This document shows, one piece after another, positions 41,170 to 53,591 of a stretch of DNA of 64,000 nt (the stretch's first letter is position 1; each line of letters opens with the position of its first letter). Under the pieces are notes generated by a model. It was not told the origin of the DNA, searched no databases, and saw only the letters and a list, made by a program, of their open reading frames with translations. Origin of the DNA: Allobosea sp. OK403 (GTDB lineage: Bacteria > Pseudomonadota > Alphaproteobacteria > Rhizobiales > Beijerinckiaceae); contig NZ_FOQV01000002.1 of assembly GCF_900113835.1 (NCBI RefSeq), forward strand, positions 744,001 to 808,000, in the 5' to 3' direction. A program made the position numbers and the translations under genes.

Positions 41170-44100
41170 ATGGCCACCGCCGCCCCGCGTTTCGTCGAAG
41201 CGCCAGCCCTTTCCGCTTTTCGCGTTCCCTATGCGGAAGACGATGGCGCGATCGCCGCGACGCTGCTGGCCGGAGCCCGGCGCGAGCCTGCCGCCAAGGC
41301 GCGCATCGACGCCCGCGCCACCGAATTGATCGAGGCGATCCGCACCCGCAAGGTCGGGCTGGGCGGCATCGAGGAGTTGCTGCGCGAATATTCGCTTTCG
41401 ACCAAGGAGGGGCTGGCCCTGATGGTGCTGGCCGAGGCGCTGCTGCGCGTGCCCGACGCGGCGACCGCCGACCGGCTGATCGAGGACAAGCTCGGCCAGG
41501 GCGACTTCGCCAATCACGAGTCGAAATCGGACGCCTTCCTGGTCTCGGCTTCGGCCTGGGCGCTCGGCATCACCGCGCGCGTCATCCAGCCCGGTGAAAC
41601 GCCGACGGGCATCATCGGCAGCCTCGCCAAGCGCCTCGGTGTGCCGACGGTGCGCACCGCGACGCGCCAGGCGATGCGCGTGATGGGCAATCATTTCGTG
41701 CTCGGCCAGACCATCGAGGAGGCGCTGAAGCGCGCCGGTTCCAAGACTGGCAAGCTCTATCGCTATTCCTTCGACATGCTGGGCGAAGGCGCGCGCACGC
41801 AGGCCGACGCCGACCGCTATCTCGCCTCCTACAGCGCCGCGATCGACGCCATCGGCCGCTCCGCTGGCAATGAGCCGCTGCCGAACCGGCCAGGCATCTC
41901 GGTCAAGCTCTCGGCCCTGCATCCGCGCTATGACGCGACCAATCACGAGCGCGTGCTGGCCGAACTGACACCCAAGGTCATCAAGCTCGCGCAGCAGGCC
42001 AAGTCCTACGATCTCAACTTCACCATCGACGCGGAGGAAGCCGACCGGCTCGAACTCTCGCTCGACGTCATCGACGCCGTGGTGGCCGATGCCTCGCTCG
42101 CCGGCTGGGACGGCTTCGGCCTCGCCATCCAGGCCTATCAGAAGCGTGCCTCGGCCGTGATAGACCATATTGCGGCGCTGGCCGAGGCTCATGGCCGCCG
42201 CATGATGGTGCGCCTCGTCAAGGGCGCTTATTGGGACACCGAGTTGAAGCGCGCCCAGGAGCGCGGCCTCGCCGACTATCCCGTCTTCACCCGCAAGGCG
42301 ATGACCGACCTGAATTACGAGGCCTGCGCCGCGCAGTTGCTGCGTCTGCGGCCGCGCATCATCCCGCAATTCGCGACGCATAACGCGCTGACGGTCGCGA
42401 GCGTCGCCGAGATGGCGGGCAATGCCGAGAATTTCGAGTTCCAGCGCCTGCACGGCATGGGCGAGGCGCTTTATGAGAAGCTGCTGGCGGACAAGGCGGG
42501 CTATGCCTGCCGCACCTACGCGCCGGTCGGCGGCCATCAGGATCTGCTTGCTTATCTCGTGCGCCGCCTGCTCGAGAACGGCGCCAACTCCTCCTTCGTC
42601 AGCATCTCCGGCGATCCTGACGTGCCGGTCGCGCAATTGCTGGTGCCGCCCGCCGACCTGATCGGCAATGCCGGCGCCGCACGGCATCGCCGCATCCCGC
42701 TGCCGGCAGACCTCTACGGCCCGTCGCGAAAGAACTCGGCCGGCGTCGAGCTCGGCCATGCCGAGAGCCTGGACGCCCTGCTGGCCGAGATCGCGGCAGC
42801 CACCGCCAAGCCATTCCCGGACGCCAGCCCGATCATCGACGGCAAGGCAGCAGGCGGCACGCCCCGCCCGGTTCTGTCGCCGATCGACGGCAAGGCCATT
42901 GGCACTGTCGCGGAAGCCGACGCCGCCTTGGCTGGCCGCGCCATGCTCGCCGCCAAGGCCGGCTTCGACGACTGGAACCGCACGCCTGCCCGCACGCGCG
43001 CCGCAGCTTTGCGCAAGGCCGCCGACCTGATGGAGGCAAAGCGCGGCCTGCTGCTCGCCCTGCTCCAGGCAGAGGCTGGCAAGACGCTGGACGACGCCAT
43101 CTCCGAGGTTCGCGAGGCGGTCGATTTCTGCCGCTATTATGCCGCCGAGGCCGAGGCCAAATTCGCCACGCCGACCGCCCTCCCCGGCCCGACCGGCGAG
43201 GAAAACCGCCTGATCCTGCGCGGGCGCGGCCCGTTCCTGTGCATCGCGCCGTGGAACTTCCCGCTCGCCATCTTTGCCGGGCAAGTCGCGGCCGCGCTCG
43301 TCGCCGGCAACAGCGTCGTCGCCAAGCCCGCCCCGCAGACGCCCCTGATCGCCACTGTGACCGTGCGCCTGTTGCACGAGGCCGGCGTGCCTGTTTCGGC
43401 CTTGCACCTGACCCCAGGCGATGGCGCGCTCGGCGCGGCGCTGGTCGCGCATCCCGCTGTCGCCGGCGTCGCCTTTACCGGCTCGACCGCCACCGCCCGC
43501 GCCATCAACCGCGCTCTCGCAGCCAAGGACGGGCCGATCGTCCCGCTCATCGCCGAGACCGGCGGCCTCAACGCCATGATCGTCGATGCGACGGCGCTGG
43601 CCGAGCAGGTTGCCGACGACGTCGTGATGTCGGCCTTCCGTTCCGCCGGCCAGCGCTGTTCGGCCCTGCGCCTGCTCGTGGTGCAGGAGGACGTCGCCGA
43701 CAAGATGGTCGAGATGATCACCGGCGCTGGCAGCGAATTGAAGCTCGACGATCCCCGCCGGATCGAGACCCATATCGGCCCGGTCATCGACGCTGCCGCC
43801 AAGCAGCGGCTCGACAGCCATGTCGAGGCGATGCGCAAGCTCGGCCGCGTCGTCTGGGCCGGCGAAACGCCCGCACTCGGCGGCACCTTCGTCGCCCCCC
43901 ATGTCGTCTCGCTGGACAGCATCGCGGAGCTCGATCGCGAGCATTTCGGCCCGATCCTGCACGTCGTCCGCTGGAAGTCGGGTCAGCTCGACAAGGTCAT
44001 CGAGGCGATCGAGGCGACCGGCTACGGCCTGACGCTGGGCGTGCATTCGCGCATCGAGACCACCGTCGAGGAGGTCGTCAGCCGCCTCTCGACCGGCAAC

Positions 44101-44289
44101 ATCTACGTCAACCGTAACATCATCGGCGCGGTCGTCGGCGTACAGCCCTTTGGCGGCCATGGCCTCTCCGGCACCGGGCCCAAAGCCGGCGGCCCGAACT
44201 ACCTGATGCGCTTTGCCACCGAGCAGACCGTGACGGTGAACACGGCCGCCGCCGGCGGCAATGCCAGCTTGATCGCGATGGGGGAGTGA
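41170..44289 (+). CDS. putA: Bifunctional proline dehydrogenase / L-glutamate gamma-semialdehyde dehydrogenase
   Basis: A protein of about 1039 residues from the ATG at 41170, preceded by GGAG at good spacing; an in-frame ATG at 41110 lacks a ribosome site. The length and the lack of an N-terminal ribbon-helix-helix domain make it a short, non-DNA-binding PutA like that of Bradyrhizobium. The FAD-binding PRODH barrel fills about 80-480. The ALDH half shows PWNFPLAIF, AETGGLNAMIV (Glu) and SAGQRCSALRL (nucleophilic Cys). It oxidises proline to glutamate in two channelled steps. Regulation is left to the divergent Lrp protein. Confidence 0.95.
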   Translation: MATAAPRFVEAPALSAFRVPYAEDDGAIAATLLAGARREPAAKARIDARATELIEAIRTRKVGLGGIEELLREYSLSTKEGLALMVLAEALLRVPDAATADRLIEDKLGQGDFANHESKSDAFLVSASAWALGITARVIQPGETPTGIIGSLAKRLGVPTVRTATRQAMRVMGNHFVLGQTIEEALKRAGSKTGKLYRYSFDMLGEGARTQADADRYLASYSAAIDAIGRSAGNEPLPNRPGISVKLSALHPRYDATNHERVLAELTPKVIKLAQQAKSYDLNFTIDAEEADRLELSLDVIDAVVADASLAGWDGFGLAIQAYQKRASAVIDHIAALAEAHGRRMMVRLVKGAYWDTELKRAQERGLADYPVFTRKAMTDLNYEACAAQLLRLRPRIIPQFATHNALTVASVAEMAGNAENFEFQRLHGMGEALYEKLLADKAGYACRTYAPVGGHQDLLAYLVRRLLENGANSSFVSISGDPDVPVAQLLVPPADLIGNAGAARHRRIPLPADLYGPSRKNSAGVELGHAESLDALLAEIAAATAKPFPDASPIIDGKAAGGTPRPVLSPIDGKAIGTVAEADAALAGRAMLAAKAGFDDWNRTPARTRAAALRKAADLMEAKRGLLLALLQAEAGKTLDDAISEVREAVDFCRYYAAEAEAKFATPTALPGPTGEENRLILRGRGPFLCIAPWNFPLAIFAGQVAAALVAGNSVVAKPAPQTPLIATVTVRLLHEAGVPVSALHLTPGDGALGAALVAHPAVAGVAFTGSTATARAINRALAAKDGPIVPLIAETGGLNAMIVDATALAEQVADDVVMSAFRSAGQRCSALRLLVVQEDVADKMVEMITGAGSELKLDDPRRIETHIGPVIDAAAKQRLDSHVEAMRKLGRVVWAGETPALGGTFVAPHVVSLDSIAELDREHFGPILHVVRWKSGQLDKVIEAIEATGYGLTLGVHSRIETTVEEVVSRLSTGNIYVNRNIIGAVVGVQPFGGHGLSGTGPKAGGPNYLMRFATEQTVTVNTAAAGGNASLIAMGE

Positions 44290-44312
44290 TAGGAGGGGCC
44301 ACAGGCCCCTCT

Positions 44313-44433
44313 AGAGCAGGATGCGAAAAAGTGGGAACCGGTTTTTCGCATCCTGCTCTAACTCTTAGTTGAGAGACGGATTCAGATTTCAGATGGGATC
44401 ACTTCGTGAGCCCATCTGAAATCATCCGGCTCT
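44313..44433. repeat. Composite double-hairpin repeat, copy 3
   Basis: Same orientation as copy 1: hairpin A (AGAGCAGGATGCGAAAAA / TTTTTCGCATCCTGCTCT), then GAGACGGATTCAGATTTCAG and hairpin B, ending GAAATCATCCGGCTCT. It lies between putA and the convergent flavin oxidoreductase gene. Confidence 0.92.
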
Positions 44434-44450
44434 TGCATCACACTCTTGCA

Positions 44451-45551
44451 TCACGCAGCGCGATAGCGCGACAGCCAATGGGCATAGGGCGCCGGCAGCG
44501 TCTTCCAGGCCGCGTCCTCGATGCCCAGCGCCTTTGCCGCCGCATAGGGCCAGTGCGGGTCGGCCAGCAGCGGCCGGCCGAGCGTGACGAGATCGACCTT
44601 GCCTTCGCGCACCAGCGCATCGGCCTGCTCGGGCTGGCTGATGTACCAGCTCGTCGAGGCCGGCAGGCCGCTCTCGCGCCGCACACGCTCGGCAATCGGC
44701 GCCAGGAAGGCCGGCCCCCACGGAATCCTGGCCTCGTTGGTCGAGAAGCCGATGCTGACATCGATGAAGTCGAGCCCCTCGGCCTTGAGGCGCTTCACCA
44801 GTTCAATCGCCTCGGCCAGCGTCTCTTCGTCCTGCCCGTCATATTCGATCACGCCGAGCCGGGCCGAGAGGGGGCGATCCTCCGGCCAGACCTTGCGGAC
44901 CGCCACGAGCGTCTCGATCAGGAAGCGGGCGCGGTTCTCGAAGCTGCCGCCATAGGCGTCGTCGCGCTTGTTGGCGTGGCGCGACAGGAAGCTCTGCGCC
45001 AGATAGCCATGGGCGAAATGCAGCTTCAGCCACTGGATGCCGATATCGCGGGCCCGCTCCGCCGCCGCGACGAAATCGCCGCGCACGCGCTCGATATCGG
45101 CCAGCGTCATCGCCCGCGGCACACGCCCGAGGCCGCCGCCTTGAGCGACGGCGGACGGCGCGATGGTCTCCCAGCCACGGGCATCGCCGACCGCGATATG
45201 GTCGTCGCCTTCCCAGGGAAGGTTGGCGCTGGCCTTGCGACCGGCATGGCCGATCTGGATGCCCGCGACCGCACCGGCCTTGCCCATCTCGGCGACGATC
45301 GGCGCCAGCGCTTCGGCCTGCGCATCGTTCCACAGTCCGAGACAGGCGGGCGTGATCCGCCCCTCCGGCGAGACGCCGGTGGCTTCGATGACGACGAGGC
45401 CGGCGCCGCCCCGCGCCAGCCCGGCGAGATGGGCGCGGTGCCATTCATTGGCGACGCCGTCCTGCGCCGAATACTGGCACATCGGCGAGGTCACGATGCG
45501 GTTGCGAAGTGTGACATTCTTCAGGCTGAAGGGGTCGAAAAGACCGGGCAT
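44451..45551 (-). CDS. NADH:flavin oxidoreductase (YqjM-like old yellow enzyme)
   Basis: A protein of 366 residues. It begins LFDPFSLKNVTLRNRIVTSPMCQYSA, the thermophilic-like/YqjM class start, where the Cys in SPMCQYS senses and tunes the FMN. HFAHGYLAQSFLS holds the substrate-binding His pair and DAYGGSFENRARFLIE follows. It reduces alpha,beta-unsaturated carbonyls or quinones. It is divergent from an ArsR regulator with shared palindromes, so its expression probably responds to that regulator. The ATG at 45551 is the only family-like start. Confidence 0.93.
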   Translation of the reverse strand: MPGLFDPFSLKNVTLRNRIVTSPMCQYSAQDGVANEWHRAHLAGLARGGAGLVVIEATGVSPEGRITPACLGLWNDAQAEALAPIVAEMGKAGAVAGIQIGHAGRKASANLPWEGDDHIAVGDARGWETIAPSAVAQGGGLGRVPRAMTLADIERVRGDFVAAAERARDIGIQWLKLHFAHGYLAQSFLSRHANKRDDAYGGSFENRARFLIETLVAVRKVWPEDRPLSARLGVIEYDGQDEETLAEAIELVKRLKAEGLDFIDVSIGFSTNEARIPWGPAFLAPIAERVRRESGLPASTSWYISQPEQADALVREGKVDLVTLGRPLLADPHWPYAAAKALGIEDAAWKTLPAPYAHWLSRYRAA

Positions 45552-45581
45552 TGAGCGGCTCCGCGCTAAAGGGGTTCTATT

Positions 45582-45623
45582 ATTCGATAGTTCGATATTT
45601 TTCGAATTTTGGCAATATCGAAT
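45582..45623. promoter_or_regulatory. Nested palindromic operator for the ArsR regulator
   Basis: Outer arms ATTCGATA (45582-45589) and TATCGAAT (45616-45623) and inner arms TTCGA (45591-45595) and TCGAA (45602-45606) lie in the AT-rich divergent promoter, 22 bp before the ArsR start. Repeated TTCGA half-sites fit ArsR-family dimer binding. Confidence 0.6.
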
Positions 45624-45644
45624 CCCTGTGATAGGCTTATCGCC

Positions 45645-45950
45645 ATGCGACATGCCCGCCTGCCCGCTTCGGAAGAGATCGCGATCGTGGACGTCTTTCA
45701 CGCGTTGAGCGATCCGTTTCGGCTGCAGATCGTCCGCCGGCTGGCAGTCGAAGGCGAAGCGAGCTGCCAGGCGCTCGAAGGCGACCGTCCGAAATCCAGC
45801 GTCTCCCATCATTTCCGGGTCCTGCGCGAAGCCGGGCTGATCCGGACACGTAACGAGGGCGCGACACGGATGAACGCATTGCGTCGGGAGGACATCGAGC
45901 GCCGTTTCCCGGGGCTGCTGTCCTGTGTTCTCTCGGCCCGCAACGACTGA
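45645..45950 (+). CDS. ArsR family transcriptional regulator
   Basis: A protein of 101 residues with a winged helix: VFHALSDPFRLQIVRRLAVEGEASCQALEG, then SSVSHHFRVLREAGLIRTRNEG as recognition helix and wing. The metal-site CxC of true ArsR is not present; Cys in EASCQ could be redox-sensitive. It faces away from the flavin oxidoreductase gene. Such pairs often respond to electrophiles or quinones through a single Cys (inference from related redox repressors). The ATG at 45645 fits the domain start. Confidence 0.85.
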   Translation: MRHARLPASEEIAIVDVFHALSDPFRLQIVRRLAVEGEASCQALEGDRPKSSVSHHFRVLREAGLIRTRNEGATRMNALRREDIERRFPGLLSCVLSARND

Positions 45951-46023
45951 GGTTCTCGCCCGCCCGCCGAACCATGAACGCGGGCCCGTTTCGCTCGCGG
46001 ACACGGTGCCTTAAGCTCACCGG

Positions 46024-46536
46024 ATGGACCTGCCTTATCGCCCCAATGTCGGCATCGCCCTGTTCAATGCCAGCGGCCTGGTTTTCGCCGGCCGCTCGCA
46101 CAGCGCCGGCCCCGAAATCGTGCAGCCCGGCTTCGACTGGCAGATGCCGCAAGGCGGCATCGATCCCGACGAGGACATCGTCGCGGCAGCGCGCCGCGAG
46201 CTCACTGAGGAAACAGGCGTGACGAGCGCCACATTCCTTGCGCTGACCGAGGATTGGTGGACCTACGACTTCCCGCCCTATGACGGCCCGGCGCATAAGC
46301 TTTGCGCCTTCAGGGGCCAGCGGCAGCGCTGGGTCGCCTTCCGCCTCAAAGGGCAAGACAGCGAGATCGACATCACTCGCCCCAATGGCGACGAGCCAGC
46401 GGAGTTCAGCGAATGGGCCTGGCTGCCCTTGGTGCAGATGCCGGCTCGCATCGTGCCGTTCAAGCGCCCGGTCTATGAGCGTGTCGCGCAGGCCTTCTCG
46501 CACTTCGCCGCGCCTAGTGTCCCGACATCACCCTGA
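46024..46536 (+). CDS. rppH: RNA pyrophosphohydrolase (Nudix)
   Basis: A protein of 170 residues. The start YRPNVGIALFNASGLVFAGRS and the Nudix box GGIDPDEDIVAAARRELTEETG (44-65) with catalytic Glu residues are those of the RppH/YgdP group. It removes pyrophosphate from 5'-triphosphate RNA (and may hydrolyse Ap4A), starting mRNA decay. In Hyphomicrobiales rppH usually lies near the atp operon, as here. It starts 73 bp after the ArsR gene. Confidence 0.92.
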   Translation: MDLPYRPNVGIALFNASGLVFAGRSHSAGPEIVQPGFDWQMPQGGIDPDEDIVAAARRELTEETGVTSATFLALTEDWWTYDFPPYDGPAHKLCAFRGQRQRWVAFRLKGQDSEIDITRPNGDEPAEFSEWAWLPLVQMPARIVPFKRPVYERVAQAFSHFAAPSVPTSP

Positions 46537-46542
46537 CCACCC

Positions 46543-46668
46543 GAGAGCCGGATGATTTCAGATGGGGTCACAAAGTGATCCCATCTGAAATCTGAATCCG
46601 TCTCTCATCTAGAAGTGAGAGCAGGATCAATGCGAAAAACCGGTGCCCACTTTTTCGCATCCTGCTCT
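46543..46668. repeat. Composite double-hairpin repeat, copy 4
   Basis: Nearly base-for-base the same as copy 2 (38803-38928) and in the same orientation. It begins 6 bp after the rppH stop and ends 11 bp before the VOC start, so it lies in the 5' leader of the VOC gene. Confidence 0.92.
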
Positions 46669-46679
46669 AGGAGACTGCG

Positions 46680-47060
46680 ATGAGCCTGATCAGCTTCGAC
46701 CATTGCGTCATTCACGTCTCGGATTGGGAGCGCTCGAATGCCTTCTATCGCGACGTCATCGGAGCCGAGATTCTGCGCAACGGCGCGGGCTTCGTCTATC
46801 GCATCGGCACAGCGCAATTGAACTGCCATGGGCCGGGTTTGGACCCGACCCCAGTCGCGCGCCTGCCGGTACCGCCCGGCGGCAGCGATCTCTGTTTCAC
46901 CTGGGCCGGGCCGATCACTGACGCCATCGCGCATTTGGAGACACGGAAGGTCGCGATCGAACTCGGCCCGGTTCCGCGCTTCGGCTGTGGCGGCCCGGGA
47001 ACCAGCGTCTATTTCCGCGATCCCGACGGCTCGCTGCTGGAGTTCATCAGCTACACATGA
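46680..47060 (+). CDS. VOC family (glyoxalase/bleomycin-resistance fold) protein
   Basis: A protein of 126 residues. It has two beta-alpha-beta-beta-beta modules: DHCVIHVSDWERSNAFYRDVIGA, then FVYRIGTAQLNCHG, and SVYFRDPDGSLLEFISY at the end, which holds the metal-ligand Glu. Possible ligands are H8, H55 and E121. The family includes metal-dependent isomerases, lyases, dioxygenases and resistance proteins; the reaction is unknown here. A strong bidirectional terminator directly follows. Confidence 0.88.
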   Translation: MSLISFDHCVIHVSDWERSNAFYRDVIGAEILRNGAGFVYRIGTAQLNCHGPGLDPTPVARLPVPPGGSDLCFTWAGPITDAIAHLETRKVAIELGPVPRFGCGGPGTSVYFRDPDGSLLEFISYT

Positions 47061-47084
47061 AAAAGGCCGCTCGCGCGGCCTTTT
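47061..47084. terminator. Rho-independent terminator, bidirectional
   Basis: AAAAGGCCGC (47061-47070) and GCGGCCTTTT (47075-47084) are exact 10-bp arms around a TCGC loop, with A and T tracts on both sides. It separates the VOC gene from the convergent atp operon. Confidence 0.92.
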
Positions 47085-47110
47085 GACAGTCTCAGAGGTA
47101 AAGGCTGACG

Positions 47111-47524
47111 CTACGCCGCCTTGCGGTTCTCGAAGACGTGCTTGAACTCGCGCAGCTGCACCAGAACGTCGTGCAGGCGCTTGCGCTCATCCTCATCATG
47201 CGTACCGGCGAGCTTGGTCTCGGCGGTCAGGATCTCCTGTTCGAGGACGGCTGTGTCGACGTCCTCGAGGAACCGGCCCTGCTCGGCCAGGATCGTCGTC
47301 GCGGCATGGTTGACCTCGACGAGGCCGCCATTGACGAAGAATTCCTTGCCGTTGCTGCCATCGGTCTGGGTGAAAACGATGCCCGCCTTCAATGTCGCGA
47401 CCAGCGGCGCATGGCCGGCCAGCACGGTGATCTCGCCCTCGACGGACGGAACGATGACGCTGACGACGTCTCCCGAGAACAGGATGCGCTCAGGCGAGAC
47501 GAGTTCGAACTTGAAGGTTGCCAT
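47111..47524 (-). CDS. atpC: F1 ATP synthase epsilon subunit
   Basis: A protein of 137 residues. The N-terminal beta sandwich (FKFELVSPERILFSGDV; GEITVLAGHAPLVATLKAG) is followed by a C-terminal helical hairpin (LAGTHDEDERKRLHDVL). It is the rotor subunit that links gamma to the c-ring and can inhibit ATP hydrolysis. It is the last gene of the operon and is separated from atpD by an unknown 150-residue gene. Confidence 0.95.
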   Translation of the reverse strand: MATFKFELVSPERILFSGDVVSVIVPSVEGEITVLAGHAPLVATLKAGIVFTQTDGSNGKEFFVNGGLVEVNHAATTILAEQGRFLEDVDTAVLEQEILTAETKLAGTHDEDERKRLHDVLVQLREFKHVFENRKAA

Positions 47525-47549
47525 GGTCGGATTCAGTCCGTTCTACGAT

Positions 47550-48002
47550 TCAGACGTGAGGAATAGCCAGGCGGGACGCCTGAGCCACTTCGGCGGGACA
47601 GCCGGGGATCTTTTCAAGGCGCGGCCAGAGCTCGGGATACATGTTCGCGATACGGGCGCCGATCCGCAGGACGAAGAAAGCCGAGGCTCCGACCTTACCG
47701 CCTGCGGTTGCGACGCTGACGCGTCCGTCGACCTGGGGATGGTTGATTGAACGCTGGTGCAACGTGATCGCCCGCACCAGCGGATCCGCATCGGTCCCAT
47801 TGCACATTCCAGTCAAACCCACCTGCTTGTAGATCGCCTTGCGATCCGGCGGCGTTTCGACCTGATTGGCAGCGAGTTGATAATACCACTGGATATAGAG
47901 GACGTCCGCCCGCAGGTTGTTCTGCCCGCCCTTGCCGACAGAACAGTCGATATTCCACTGGAAGTCGAAATGCCCTGCATCGGCATGCAGATACGCCTTC
48001 AT
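47550..48002 (-). CDS. Unknown protein encoded inside the atp operon
   Basis: A protein of 150 residues between atpD (135 bp before its start) and atpC (25 bp after its stop). The ATG at 48002 has a strong GGAGCGGAGG leader. It opens MKAYLHADAGHFDFQWNIDC, with two more Cys and motifs LYIQWYYQLAANQ, TGMCNGTDADPLVRAITLHQRSIN and FFVLRIGARIANMYPELWPRL. The conserved-looking Cys/Trp/His composition suggests a folded cytoplasmic domain; no signal peptide or membrane segment is seen. I know no function. Its position suggests co-expression with F1. Confidence 0.75.
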   Translation of the reverse strand: MKAYLHADAGHFDFQWNIDCSVGKGGQNNLRADVLYIQWYYQLAANQVETPPDRKAIYKQVGLTGMCNGTDADPLVRAITLHQRSINHPQVDGRVSVATAGGKVGASAFFVLRIGARIANMYPELWPRLEKIPGCPAEVAQASRLAIPHV

Positions 48003-48137
48003 CTCGGCCTCCGCTCCTGCGAGCCCTGTTCTGGGAACGCCTGATTACCACACCTACAGTCTGACGATCCAATAGCTCGTTGCCACCCCGGAGCGAAAAC
48101 GGGAAGGCCAATTCGGCCTTCCCTGCGAACGCAGGCC

Positions 48138-50550
<2,413 letters not shown>

Positions 50551-50594
50551 CGACGATCCTCATATTGGCGAAGCGCTGAGCGCCCCGCGCGGCC

Positions 50595-52123
<1,529 letters not shown>

Positions 52124-52124
<1 letters not shown>

Positions 52125-52696
52125 CAGCCGACCTCTTTCATGGCAAGACGAATTGAATTGAGTTTGGTTTTCAGCGAGGCGTCGACCATGCGGGAGCCCA
52201 TCTTGACGATGAGCCCGCCGATCAGCGTCGGATCGATCTTGATCGCGACATCGACATCCTTGCCGGCGACGCCCTTGAGGGCGGACCGGATTTCCTCGAC
52301 ACGCTTGGCCGTGGGCTGTTCGGCAACCGTGACCTCGGCGCTGACGATGCCCTTGGCCTCGGCGACGAGGTTGCGATAGCCCTGGATCATGCCCGGCAGC
52401 GTGAACAGGCGGCGCTTGCTGGCGACCAGCCCGATGAAGTTCCCGGCGATGCCGGAGATGCCCGCCTTGGCGAGGATCGCCTTGATCGCGGCGACCTGAT
52501 CCTCGGCCGAGAAGGCCGGGCTCTCGACCAGCCGGCGCAGATCAGCGCTCTCGGCCAGCATCGCGCTGAAGCTGGAAAGGTCGGCGGAAACGGCGTCGAT
52601 GGCATTGGCCTCGCTCGCCAGCTCGAAGAGCGCCGTGGCGTAGCGCCCGGCGACGCCCGAAACCAGTACTCGATCCTGCGATCCGCCTTCAGCCAC
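52124..52696 (-). CDS. atpH: F1 ATP synthase delta subunit
   Basis: A protein of 190 residues. The N-terminal helical bundle ([23 protein letters not shown]) is followed by a C-terminal strand segment ([28 protein letters not shown]) with the family's GG(L/I). It forms the stator link between F1 and Fo subunit b. It is the first gene of the F1 operon; the promoter must lie in 52697-52800. The Fo genes are elsewhere, as usual in alphaproteobacteria. Confidence 0.96.
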
Positions 52697-53117
52697 GCGT
52701 CACGTCTCTCGTTCAAAGGACCGCACCGGCGACCCCCTGCGAGGGCGGAGTGCATCGTCCTAGCGCTGCGATGTATCGATCAGGCGAAATGCGCGCTGGC
52801 AAGCGCACTTAACACCGAGAATGCGGCGGTGCACTAGCATGCGATCCGGGGGTGCGCAACCCGAAGAACGCCACAGTTCGGTCTCAATCTGGGGATGGCC
52901 CCGGGCGGGCTTTCGCGTTGCCCTGATCGACCATCCATCGGCTCCCGCGGCCGGATTGGAGCCGGTCGCGCGCTTGACAACCGGTTTCCACTTTTCGGCA
53001 TCATGCTCTAACTTCGCCGTGACGATCGAAGACATCGGACCTCGACACGGGCTGGTTCGATCCTGCCCGCCCGCTGCCGGCCGAGGCATCGGTACAAGCC
53101 GGGATACGGAGATCGAG
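52697..53117. other. Intergenic region with a decayed hairpin
   Basis: The 421-bp gap between atpH and the next gene holds no supported gene. 52978-53012 (CCGGTTTCCACTTTTCGGCATC followed by ATGCTCTAAC) is a degenerate half of the composite hairpin repeat. Promoters of both divergent units must lie here, but I cannot place them confidently. Confidence 0.5.
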
Positions 53118-53558
53118 ATGGCGAGGAACAGGATCGGTCTCGGGCTCGTCACGGGCCTTGATATCCTGGTCGGCGCATTTGCCGCAGCCTGGCTGCTCGC
53201 GCCGCTACCGGCCTTCGCCCAGGGCGGAGCGGAAATCCGCTACATGCAATTGAATGACGAGACGGTCGGCGGCAGGCGGCTCACCTTCCGCGACAAGACC
53301 GTGATCTCGCTCTACAGGAACCACGACTACACCATCTCCGGCCCGCTCCATGTCGGCTTCTACGAATCGGGCGGCAAGAAGCCGACGCGCGGCAAATGGG
53401 AGGTCCGCTACGGCAACACCCTTTATGTGACGATGGAGGACGCCTCCTCGCGCGCTTCGGTCTTCTTCAAGATCGGCGACAAGCTCTATCTGCGCACGGT
53501 GACCGGCGGCGTGCCGAACTATGGCGACCTCATCCTCAATATCGCGCCGTTGCGGTGA
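53118..53558 (+). CDS. Secreted hypothetical protein (146 residues)
   Basis: A protein of 146 residues with a long signal sequence (hydrophobic core ILVGAFAAAWLLAPLPAFA, cleaved before QGGAEI) and a small beta-rich mature domain (GGRRLTFRDKTVISLYRNHDYTISG; GKWEVRYGNTLYVTM; SVFFKIGDKLYLRTV). Alternating strands and aromatic residues suggest a periplasmic beta-sandwich. It starts at ATG 53118 after CGGAGATCGAG. Between atpH and priA it is of unknown function. Confidence 0.6.
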   Translation: MARNRIGLGLVTGLDILVGAFAAAWLLAPLPAFAQGGAEIRYMQLNDETVGGRRLTFRDKTVISLYRNHDYTISGPLHVGFYESGGKKPTRGKWEVRYGNTLYVTMEDASSRASVFFKIGDKLYLRTVTGGVPNYGDLILNIAPLR

Positions 53559-53591
53559 GACGCCGCCACTCGCACCTTAGCCCCTCGCGCC

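Noticed and set aside
41134-44160. 1008-codon open frame antisense to putA
   Set aside because: It is a high-GC shadow of putA: no ribosome site, no family motifs, and putA itself is clearly real with all active-site residues.
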